A DNA stretch of 64,000 bases from UMGS1312 sp964631595. GTDB lineage: Bacteria > Bacillota > Clostridia > Oscillospirales > CAG-272. The position numbers were made by a program, and so were the translations under genes. Positions 40,765 through 47,623 of the stretch are shown piece by piece. The DNA lies in the NCBI GenBank assembly GCA_964631595.1, contig CAZVXL010000008.1:1-64000 (forward strand), read 5' to 3'. The notes below the pieces were generated by a model. The model searched no databases and had not been told where the DNA came from. It saw nothing but the letters and a program-made list of their open reading frames with translations. How positions within the stretch are numbered: the first letter of the stretch is position 1; each line of letters begins with the position of its first letter.

Positions 40765-43146
40765 ATGGCAGAGGTAAAGAAAACAAGACTGACGGCGGGC
40801 TCGGATGAGAAAAGCCCGTCCAAGTCGCAGTATTTTTCGTGGATCAACAGCACGAACGAGGGCTCTACGGAGGCGCAGACCTTGGCGAATCTCGGATATT
40901 TCGCATGGCTGAAGGAAGCCTACGGTATGCAGCTTGATATCTACGCATGGGATGCGGGAAATCTTGACGGCTCCGCCGAGACGTATCAAACGCTTGATTC
41001 TCCCAAGCTGAGAGCGCAGTATCCGAACGGATATGCGCCCATTGCGGAGGCGGCGAAGAAGATCGACACAAAGCTCGGCGTTTGGTGCGGCCCCGACGGC
41101 TTCGGTGAGACCGAGGAGGACGCGGAAAAGCGCAAGGAGCTCATGGTATCGTTGTGCCGCGATTACAACTTCGGACTCTTTAAGATCGACGGCGTGTGCA
41201 GTCAGCTCCGCCCCGAAAAGCAGAAGTATTTCGTTGAGATGATGAAGGAGTGCCGCAAGTATTCCCCCGAGCTGGTGCTTCTGAATCACCGCCTTGAGCT
41301 CGGCATAGGAAATCCGTATGCCACCACCTTCCTGTGGAACGGTCAGGAGACCTACGTTGACGTATTCGTCGGCAGCAGTGTATGCGCGCCGCACAACAGG
41401 GCGTATCTGTTCTTCAGAGGAAACGTGCCCGAGCTTCAGAGACTCAGCGAGGATCACGGAGTTTGCATATCCTCTTGTGTTGATTACTACGAGGACGATC
41501 TCATATATCAGGCATTCGGAAGATGCCTCATCCTTGCGCCGGAGATCTACGGAAATCCGTGGCTCATGCGCGATGACGAGCACGCTCACCTTGCGAGAAT
41601 ATTCAATCTGCACCGCAGCTACAGAGATATCCTTGTGAACGGTATGCTCCTCCCCGAGCAGTACGGCCCGAGCTCCGTTGCAAGAGGCAGCGGCAAGGTC
41701 AGATTCATTACGACGGGCAATCCCTCTTGGAGCAGGAAGTCCGTGAAGATCAATCTGAACGGTGAGATCGGACTTGAGCGCTGCGGAAAGGTTCAGGTGT
41801 CCGTACACCATCCCTACGAGAGACTTGTCGGCATATTCGATTACGGCGACAACGTGGAGGTGGAGATGGCTGCGTTCCGCGCCTGCCTCATCGAGGTATC
41901 CGCCGTAGAGGAGGCACGCCCCATGCTCACGGGCTGTGAGTACGAGGTACTGCATGAGACCGACGGCAGAATAGACAAGGTGAAGGTGATCCATGTATTC
42001 GACGAGATAGGCACGACGGACGGCTCCGCCGTTCCCGCGGCACTGAAGGGTGCGGAGAAATTCGACAATACGATCGCAGAGCCGAAGAAGCTTGCCGTAT
42101 CCGAGGTGTGCGATGTTCCCGAGAATCCCGAGCAGCTTGTGGAGACGGCGACCTTCGGAATGAACATGGATTCGCTGGAGTCGAGGGAGCTGCTTCGCTC
42201 GGGCGAGACCGAGATACCGCAGGTAAAGGCGGCGAGAGATGCCTTCTTCGGTCAGGCGACCTACAAGCTCCGCGGATGTGAGTCGAGATTTGCCTTCGAC
42301 GGCAAGGATGACACCTTCTTTGACGGAGTATCGAAGACCTTCTTCGGCGGCTTCCGCATGGACGGCGGCTGTCTCCGCGTGGATTTCGGTGACACCTACG
42401 ATGCCGACCTCATCATGCTCGAATACTTCGACATCGACGAGGACATGGACTACGAGGTAAAGCGTCAGGTGCTTACCGGAAAGGGAGACGTTTCGGGAGA
42501 TCTTGCCGAGTGGAGAGACGTCTTTATCGAGAAGCTTGAGACGGTGCGCCATGAGACTGCGGATACCCTCATCCACAACGTACACAATATCGTTCAGAGA
42601 GACGGCACACGCCGCCGCGTATACTACGGCGCAGGCAAGGGCGTGAGATATTTCCGCCTGCCGAAGCCCATCAACCGCATCTACAAGATCGCTCTGATCA
42701 AGGACGGCTGTGAGCTTGAGCTGAAGTCGCCTCACGTGAACAATCTGCTTCCCTCCTACAGAGACCGCAACGGAGTATGCGCGGCTCAGGTAACGACAGT
42801 CAGCGTAAAGCCCGAGGACTGGCGCAAGGACTGCTATCTTGCCGTCGGTATCGACGGTGAGCACGGCGTGGAGGGTGCATACGCCGTAGCCGAGATCGAC
42901 GGAAAATACATAAGCTTCCCGAGACGTTCGCCGTCGTACAACGCGAATATCTGGGAGTGCTATGCCGCCTTCGCCATGGCTGCGGAGAAGTGCTACACCT
43001 ACTTCCTCCCCGTGACCGAGGATATGATCGGGAAGGACATAAAGATACATACCCTCTTTATGAACGAGGGCAAGACCGACATGGACACCGTGGTATATCT
43101 CTGCGATGCCAACAACAAAAAGACCGGTATCGAGGTCGAGCTTTAA
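40765..43146 (+). CDS. Cytosolic TIM-barrel glycosidase-like protein with C-terminal beta domains
   Basis: A 793-residue protein without a signal peptide. Residues about 20-330 resemble an alpha-galactosidase-type barrel: SQYFSWINSTNEG, QLDIYAWDAGNLDG, TKLGVWCGPDGFG, and DYNFGLFKIDGVCSQ near residue 150, where KID would be the nucleophile strand, with CVDYYEDDLIYQAF near 235 as a possible acid site. Residues about 480-610 look like a galactose-binding or discoidin-like module (FDGKDDTFFDG, GGCLRVDFGDTYDADLIML), and the remainder is another beta domain. Function beyond likely alpha-glycosidase-related is unknown. AGGAGGAAAAC precedes ATG at 40765, 78 bp after the PqqD-like gene. Confidence 0.65.
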   Translation: MAEVKKTRLTAGSDEKSPSKSQYFSWINSTNEGSTEAQTLANLGYFAWLKEAYGMQLDIYAWDAGNLDGSAETYQTLDSPKLRAQYPNGYAPIAEAAKKIDTKLGVWCGPDGFGETEEDAEKRKELMVSLCRDYNFGLFKIDGVCSQLRPEKQKYFVEMMKECRKYSPELVLLNHRLELGIGNPYATTFLWNGQETYVDVFVGSSVCAPHNRAYLFFRGNVPELQRLSEDHGVCISSCVDYYEDDLIYQAFGRCLILAPEIYGNPWLMRDDEHAHLARIFNLHRSYRDILVNGMLLPEQYGPSSVARGSGKVRFITTGNPSWSRKSVKINLNGEIGLERCGKVQVSVHHPYERLVGIFDYGDNVEVEMAAFRACLIEVSAVEEARPMLTGCEYEVLHETDGRIDKVKVIHVFDEIGTTDGSAVPAALKGAEKFDNTIAEPKKLAVSEVCDVPENPEQLVETATFGMNMDSLESRELLRSGETEIPQVKAARDAFFGQATYKLRGCESRFAFDGKDDTFFDGVSKTFFGGFRMDGGCLRVDFGDTYDADLIMLEYFDIDEDMDYEVKRQVLTGKGDVSGDLAEWRDVFIEKLETVRHETADTLIHNVHNIVQRDGTRRRVYYGAGKGVRYFRLPKPINRIYKIALIKDGCELELKSPHVNNLLPSYRDRNGVCAAQVTTVSVKPEDWRKDCYLAVGIDGEHGVEGAYAVAEIDGKYISFPRRSPSYNANIWECYAAFAMAAEKCYTYFLPVTEDMIGKDIKIHTLFMNEGKTDMDTVVYLCDANNKKTGIEVEL

Positions 43147-43198
43147 GCCTCGGCGGTGAGGCGCACGGCGCAGGATACGGTCGGATTCGAAAAGATAG

Positions 43199-43232
43199 GG
43201 GAGTGAGGCTCTAACGAGCCGCACTCCCTTTT
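43199..43232. terminator. Terminator after the glycosidase-like gene
   Basis: GGGAGTG-A-GGCTC (43199-43211) and GAGCC-G-CACTCCC (43216-43228) form a 12-bp stem, then TTTT. It separates convergent genes and may also serve ribF. Confidence 0.85.
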
Positions 43233-43233
43233 G

Positions 43234-44136
43234 TTATGAGTGGGTCTGTTCGCTCTCGGCAATACGGATATCGGCGGATATCCTGTCGGAGAGCTCATCG
43301 AGAGAGGAAAATTTCATCTCGTCGCGCAGGAATCGGGAAAGGCACACGCGCACCGTTTTGCCGTAGAGATCTCCGCTGAAGCCTATGATGTGGGATTCGG
43401 CGGTGATGTGATCGCCGTCGTTTACGGAGGGACGTCTGCCAATGTTGGTCACGCTTTTGTATGTGCTGCCGTCGATGACAGCCTCTCCGGCGTAAACGCC
43501 GAGCCGCGGGACGAACATTCCCTCGGGAAAGCGCTGATTAGCCGTGGGTGAGCCGAGCCTTGCGGCAAGATGCTTGCCCGATTCTACAGTATATGCGAAG
43601 GAGTATTTTCTGCCGAGAAGCACCTCCGCCTCCTTCGTCGCGCCCTCGGAGAGCGCCGCCTTGATGCGCGAGGTGGATATTGCCGCGCCGCCCGAGATGA
43701 CGGTGGGGGCTACCAGAAGCGGGATATCCGCCTCCGCGAGCAGCTCCCTCAGCAGGGCGACATCACCGCTCCCGCCGCGCCCGAATCGGAAATTCTCACC
43801 GCAGACCACGGCGGAGGGGGAGAGACCCTTTACGATATAGCTTTTCGTGAATTCCTCGGGGGACATATCCCTTATGCTGTCAAAGTCCTCGCACAGCACA
43901 AGCTCCGCGCCCGCGTCCCTCAGATACAGCTCTCTGTCGACGGAGGTGATGAGCCTGCCGCCGCCCTTCGAAAGCCCCTCAAAGGTCAGCGCGCATACCG
44001 CGCCGCCGCTCTTTTCCGCAAAGCTCTTGCAGATATTAAAAAGCTGCCGGTGACCCATGTGTACGCCGTCAAAATTGCCGATGGCATACACCGCGCCCGC
44101 CGGCAGTGTCTTTATCGCTGAGTCAATAACAGTCAT
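43234..44136 (-). CDS. ribF: Bifunctional riboflavin kinase / FAD synthetase
   Basis: RibF, 300 residues, makes FMN from riboflavin and FAD from FMN. The N-terminal adenylyltransferase domain has AIGNFDGVHMGHRQLF (HxGH nucleotide motif) and GENFRFGRGGSGDVALL, STSRIKAALSEG; the C-terminal kinase domain starts near residue 185 with GRKYSFAYTVESGKHLAARLGSPTAN (PTAN motif) and continues GVYAGEAVIDGSTYKSVTNIGRRPSV and ESHIIGFSGDLYGKTV. Only 4 bp separate it from the ireB gene upstream. Confidence 0.95.
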   Translation of the reverse strand: MTVIDSAIKTLPAGAVYAIGNFDGVHMGHRQLFNICKSFAEKSGGAVCALTFEGLSKGGGRLITSVDRELYLRDAGAELVLCEDFDSIRDMSPEEFTKSYIVKGLSPSAVVCGENFRFGRGGSGDVALLRELLAEADIPLLVAPTVISGGAAISTSRIKAALSEGATKEAEVLLGRKYSFAYTVESGKHLAARLGSPTANQRFPEGMFVPRLGVYAGEAVIDGSTYKSVTNIGRRPSVNDGDHITAESHIIGFSGDLYGKTVRVCLSRFLRDEMKFSSLDELSDRISADIRIAESEQTHS

Positions 44137-44140
44137 ACCG

Positions 44141-44395
44141 TCAAATACCGAGATAATTTCTCAAAAGCGCACTCATCAGCTCGTCGCGGTCAAGCTTGCA
44201 GATGAGACTGCGCGCGTTTTTGTGATTTGTGATGTAGGTGGGATCCTCCGACAGGATATAGCCCACGATCTGGTTGATGGGGTTGTAGCCCTTTTCGCTG
44301 AGAGCTTCAAACACCGTTGCAAGGATCTGCTTCATCTGGCGCTCCGAATCGTTGCCGATGGAGAAGCGTATGGTCTTGCTGTGTTCGTTGTTCAT
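44141..44395 (-). CDS. ireB: IreB-family regulatory phosphoprotein
   Basis: An 84-residue protein matching IreB/DUF965: SKTIRFSIGNDSERQMKQIL, VFEALSEKGYNPINQIVGYILSEDPTYITNHKNARSLI (key stretch GYNPINQIVGYILS-DPTYIT), then DRDELMSALLRNYL. In Enterococcus IreB is phosphorylated by the PASTA kinase IreK on N-terminal Thr residues and affects cephalosporin resistance; a Thr is present at position 8 here. The usual alaS-ireB-ruvX neighbourhood is absent; instead ribF follows at 4 bp. ATG at 44395 is used because the longer frame lacks a ribosome site. Confidence 0.93.
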   Translation of the reverse strand: MNNEHSKTIRFSIGNDSERQMKQILATVFEALSEKGYNPINQIVGYILSEDPTYITNHKNARSLICKLDRDELMSALLRNYLGI

Positions 44396-44455
44396 AATGC
44401 TGTCCCTGCCTTCTTTCGCTTTTGCCCGTGCGTGTCGGAGCAAGCCTTTTTAATT

Positions 44456-44484
44456 ATTATATAATACCTGTTCCGTTTATTCAA
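44456..44484 (-). promoter_or_regulatory. Promoter of ireB-ribF
   Basis: Minus-strand TTGAAT (44479-44484), 17 bp, TATAAT (44456-44461). The inverted repeat CCTGTTC/GAACAGG (44467-44497) spans the promoter and could be an operator. Confidence 0.8.
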
Positions 44485-44592
44485 GAGAGAACAGGAAAAA
44501 AATTGCAAAAAACGGAAAAACGGCGCAAAAAGTGCGCGCCCGCGCGGAAATACCGATAGGGGCCCGCACCGCTTAAAGTTTTTCGGAGCTAC

Positions 44593-44614
44593 GAGCCCGA
44601 GACAGCGTCTCGGA
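44593..44614. repeat. Short palindromic repeat, copy 1
   Basis: The 22-mer from 44593 (GAGCCCGAGACAGCGTCTCG plus two bases) has a 7-bp hairpin CCGAGAC/GTCTCGG. It is repeated exactly at 44723-44744 and in inverted, slightly changed form at 51786-51810. Confidence 0.85.
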
Positions 44615-44652
44615 GACAAGCGCTTGCCCTGTTGCGTGCCGGCTTCGGATAG

Positions 44653-44681
44653 ACCTCACGTGTGCCGCCGTGAGGTTTTTT
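44653..44681 (+). terminator. Plus-strand hairpin with T-run in the ireB-wzz gap
   Basis: ACCTCACG (44653-44660) and CGTGAGGT (44669-44676), then TTTTT. No plus-strand gene precedes it, so it is either part of the repeat cluster or ends an unseen small RNA. Confidence 0.6.
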
Positions 44682-44722
44682 GAAGTTCTCAGAACCTTTT
44701 TTTTCAAAAAAGGGTCTGAGCA

Positions 44723-44744
44723 GAGCCCGAGACAGCGTCTCGGA
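44723..44744. repeat. Short palindromic repeat, copy 2
   Basis: Exact copy of 44593-44614, 130 bp apart in the same orientation. Confidence 0.85.
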
Positions 44745-44762
44745 ACCCCCCGTCGCCGTATA

Positions 44763-44798
44763 AAAAAATCACCGAGGGCGCACGCGCCTTCGGTGATG
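44763..44798 (-). terminator. Terminator of the Wzz-type gene
   Basis: ATCACCGA(A/G)GGCGC pairs with GCGCC(T/C)TCGGTGAT around 44770-44797; on the minus strand the stem is followed by TTTTTTT (44763-44769 opposite strand). Confidence 0.88.
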
Positions 44799-44802
44799 CC
44801 GA

Positions 44803-45528
44803 TTATTTCTTATGCCTTTTCTTGACGGCTGCGGGGGCTTTGCCGTCCGCATCTATCTCCGCGACACGCGGGAACGAGCCGAGCACGGACAGTCCGAGAT
44901 GCCGCTCCACGTCATCGGGATTTTTCAGATTGTCGTCCATGAGAGCCACAGCCGTGATCCAGAATGCGGCAAACAGTACTCCGATGAGCGCCGCAAGGAT
45001 CAGCGATATCGGCAGATTGATGTTTGCGGGGGTGGAGTCGAGAGTGCCGTAATCGACGATGCTCACGTAATCCACCTGAAACAGCTCAACGAATTTCTCC
45101 GAGGCGACGTTACAAACGGAATCCGCAATGGATTTTGAAAGCTTTGGATCGGGGGTGAGGGCGGTTATGTCGAGGATACGCGTACCGGATACGTTCTGCA
45201 CCGAGATACATTCCTCAAGATCCTTGACGCTCATGTCAAGCTTCAGCGTATCGCGAACGTCCTTGAGCACGGCACTCCGCTTCATGATGACCTCGTAATC
45301 CTTGGCAAGCGATTCCGACATGAGCACGTCGGCGTTGCTGAGCTCACCGGTGCTCTTGCCGATATACAGCGTGGCGGTCGATGAATACAGCGGCTCCGCG
45401 AGGAGCGTGATATATCCGTAAACGATGCCGCACGCGACAAGCGCCGCGAGGATCAGCACCCAAAGCTTGCTCCGAAGGCTGTCAAAGACGATCGAAAAAT
45501 TTAAGTCAAGATTGCTTCTTTCGTTCAT
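44803..45528 (-). CDS. Wzz/YveK-type chain-length determinant protein
   Basis: A 241-residue membrane protein with two helices (about residues 20-42 and 172-195) flanking an extracytoplasmic region. It belongs to the Wzz/capsule chain-length family (short form, as YveK/CpsC): LDLNFSIVFDSLRSKLWVLI at the start, YSSTATLYIG and ISVQNVSGTRILDITALTPDP in the outer domain, PANINLPISLILAALIG before the second helix. A basic C-terminal tail follows. The tyrosine kinase and phosphatase partners that normally follow are absent, and the gene is alone with its own promoter and terminator. Confidence 0.87.
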   Translation of the reverse strand: MNERSNLDLNFSIVFDSLRSKLWVLILAALVACGIVYGYITLLAEPLYSSTATLYIGKSTGELSNADVLMSESLAKDYEVIMKRSAVLKDVRDTLKLDMSVKDLEECISVQNVSGTRILDITALTPDPKLSKSIADSVCNVASEKFVELFQVDYVSIVDYGTLDSTPANINLPISLILAALIGVLFAAFWITAVALMDDNLKNPDDVERHLGLSVLGSFPRVAEIDADGKAPAAVKKRHKK

Positions 45529-45619
45529 ACAGAATTTTTAACCTCACTCCGAATGAGATGATTCGGGCACCGATGCGCGGCAGCCGAATCCGGCAGATAA
45601 ATATACAAAGCTCCCGTTT

Positions 45620-45648
45620 ATAGTACCACATTTACATGGCAAAGTCAA
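45620..45648 (-). promoter_or_regulatory. Promoter of the Wzz-type gene
   Basis: Minus-strand TTGACT (45643-45648), 17 bp, TACTAT (45620-45625). Confidence 0.8.
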
Positions 45649-45696
45649 ATGATTTTGCCGAGGTTAACAAATAATTAATATATGAGGCGTTTCGCG

Positions 45697-46995
45697 CTAT
45701 GCTCTGCCGAGAATGAGCGGCACGGGGGCGGGAGCATCCTCCGACAGGCGGATGCACTCACCGAGAGCTTCTACGGCGAGAGCTCCGTCGGCTTTGTTTG
45801 CGGCGTATACCTCGGCAAGGATATCGCCCGCGCGGACACGGTCTCCCCGGCCGCATTTCAGAACGATTCCGGTGCTGTGGTCTACGCTGTCCCCCGGAGC
45901 CCTTCTGCCTGCGCCGAGAAGAAGCGCGGCGCGACCGATGCCCTCACAGTCCGTGCCGCAGACGAAGCCGTCGCGCCTTGCGGTGAGACGGAGCACGTGC
46001 TCGGCTGTCGGGAGAAGGGCTCCGTTGTCAAACACGGAGATATCTCCGCCCTGCGCGGAGATCCAGCGAAGGAACATGGCGTATGCACTGCCGTCGGAGA
46101 GGGTGCCCTCGGCAAGGCGGTAGCCCTCGTCCTCGGGTGTGCCGAAGCACATCGAGCGGAGAATGGCACATACGGTACAGCAGAGCTCACGGAGCTCACG
46201 CGGGCCGCCGCCGCGAAGCACCTCAACAGCCTCGTTTATCTCAAGGCTGTTGCCGACCGCCCGTCCGAGCGGCGTATCCATATCGGTTATCAGCGCGGCG
46301 ATGCTTCTGCCGTGCGCTTTGCCGATCTTCACCATCGCCTCCGCAAGCTCGGTAGCCTCGGCGGGGGTCTTCATGAACGCGCCTCCGCCGCATTTGACAT
46401 CGAGAACGATGCTTTTGCTTCCCGCGGCGAGCTTTTTCGACATTATGCTTGATGCGATGAGGGGGAGGCTCTCCACCTCGGCGCACTCGTCGCGCAGGCG
46501 GTACAGCTTCTTGTCAGCCGGAGCGAGCACGGCGCTTTGCCCGACCACGGCGCACCCGATGCTCTGCACCTGAGAGATGAACTCACTCGGGGACAGCTCG
46601 GTGCGAAAGCCGGGAATGGATTCGAGCTTATCGACGGTGCCGCCGGTGTGACCGAGCCCTCTGCCGCTCATCTTCGCCACCTTCATTCCGAGGGCGGCGC
46701 ACATGGGGGCGAGCACCACGGTGGTCTTGTCACCGACGCCGCCGGTGCTGTGCTTGTCTACTGTGAGCTCACCGAGAGGAGACAGATCGAGAGTATCGCC
46801 CGAGGTCGCCATCTCTCCGGTGAGGGTGGCGCACTCCCTGTCGGTCATGCCGCGGAAATACACCGCCATGGCGAGGGCGGACATTTGACTGTCGGGGATA
46901 TCGCCGTCCGTGAAGCCTCTTACGGCGAAGGCGAGCTCCGTGTCCGACAGCTCACCGCCGTCGCGCTTCTTTTTTATGATATCGTACATTCTCAT
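45697..46995 (-). CDS. pdp: Pyrimidine-nucleoside phosphorylase
   Basis: A 432-residue phosphorylase splitting uridine, thymidine or deoxyuridine into base and (deoxy)ribose 1-phosphate. MYDIIKKKRDGGELSDTELAF, the family signature SGRGLGHTGGTVDKLESIPGF (read as SGRGLGHTGGT), VDKHSTGGVGDKTT for phosphate and GGGAFMKTPAEA are present, and a C-terminal domain with VDHSTGIVLKCGRGDRV. It is one base after the cdd stop, so both are in one salvage operon. Confidence 0.94.
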   Translation of the reverse strand: MRMYDIIKKKRDGGELSDTELAFAVRGFTDGDIPDSQMSALAMAVYFRGMTDRECATLTGEMATSGDTLDLSPLGELTVDKHSTGGVGDKTTVVLAPMCAALGMKVAKMSGRGLGHTGGTVDKLESIPGFRTELSPSEFISQVQSIGCAVVGQSAVLAPADKKLYRLRDECAEVESLPLIASSIMSKKLAAGSKSIVLDVKCGGGAFMKTPAEATELAEAMVKIGKAHGRSIAALITDMDTPLGRAVGNSLEINEAVEVLRGGGPRELRELCCTVCAILRSMCFGTPEDEGYRLAEGTLSDGSAYAMFLRWISAQGGDISVFDNGALLPTAEHVLRLTARRDGFVCGTDCEGIGRAALLLGAGRRAPGDSVDHSTGIVLKCGRGDRVRAGDILAEVYAANKADGALAVEALGECIRLSEDAPAPVPLILGRA

Positions 46996-46996
46996 G

Positions 46997-47413
46997 CTAT
47001 TTCTCCTCCTCCATAGACGATGCCGAAAAGCTCATCGGCAGCAGCTCTCCGAGAGAGTGCTCCGCGATACCGCCCTCTCCGTCGGAGAGGATCACCGCAA
47101 GCTCACTGCCGCAAAATTCCGCAAGTGCCTGACGGCACAGCCCGCACGGCGGGCATACCGTGAGCTCGGAGGGGTCTCTGCCGCCCGCGACGGCGATAGC
47201 CTTGAATCTTCTGTATCCCGCCGCGACTGCGGTACAGAGCGCCACGCGCTCGGCGCACACCGTGACGGAGTACGATGCGTTTTCGACGTTACAGCCGGTG
47301 AACACGGTGCCGTCCTCGGTGAGCAGAGCCGCACCGACGGCGAAGCCGGAATAGGGTGAGTATGAATTTTTCGCCGCAGCTACGGCGAGCAAATAGAGCT
47401 TTTCGGCGGTCAT
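46997..47413 (-). CDS. cdd: Cytidine deaminase
   Basis: Cdd, 138 residues, deaminates cytidine and deoxycytidine to uridine forms, which the adjacent phosphorylase can split. Motifs: SPYSGFAVGAALL, GCNVENASYSVTVCAERVAL with the zinc-binding Cys and catalytic Glu (CAE), and PPCGLCRQALAEFC with the two other zinc cysteines. Tetrameric homologues have this length. AAAGGATC-type site before ATG; own promoter at 47448-47476. Confidence 0.95.
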   Translation of the reverse strand: MTAEKLYLLAVAAAKNSYSPYSGFAVGAALLTEDGTVFTGCNVENASYSVTVCAERVALCTAVAAGYRRFKAIAVAGGRDPSELTVCPPCGLCRQALAEFCGSELAVILSDGEGGIAEHSLGELLPMSFSASSMEEEK

Positions 47414-47447
47414 ATTTCTCCGATCCTTTCTCGGTAATTACAGATAA

Positions 47448-47476
47448 ATTATATCACGGAGAGGAAAATGTGTCAA
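47448..47476 (-). promoter_or_regulatory. Promoter of cdd-pdp
   Basis: Minus-strand TTGACA (47471-47476), 17 bp, TATAAT (47448-47453). Confidence 0.9.
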
Positions 47477-47523
47477 CGAGGCGAAAAAACGGCAAAGTAT
47501 ATTAAAAGTTCACAAAATAACTC

Positions 47524-47552
47524 TTGCAATACATTATGTATGCCATTATACT
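47524..47552 (+). promoter_or_regulatory. Promoter of the first dockerin/GH123-like gene
   Basis: TTGCAA (47524-47529), 17 bp, TATACT (47547-47552). Confidence 0.72.
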
Positions 47553-47623
47553 TAACAATACAACGGAAATAAAGGTCGACGGTGTTCCCGAGATCTTAAT
47601 ATATACACCGAAAGGAAAAAATT

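Noticed and set aside
40270..43224. A 984-codon open frame on the minus strand opposite the glycosidase-like gene
   Set aside because: It is the mirror of GC-rich codon bias in the plus-strand gene, lacks domain-like sequence and a ribosome site, and the plus-strand frame has recognisable barrel motifs.
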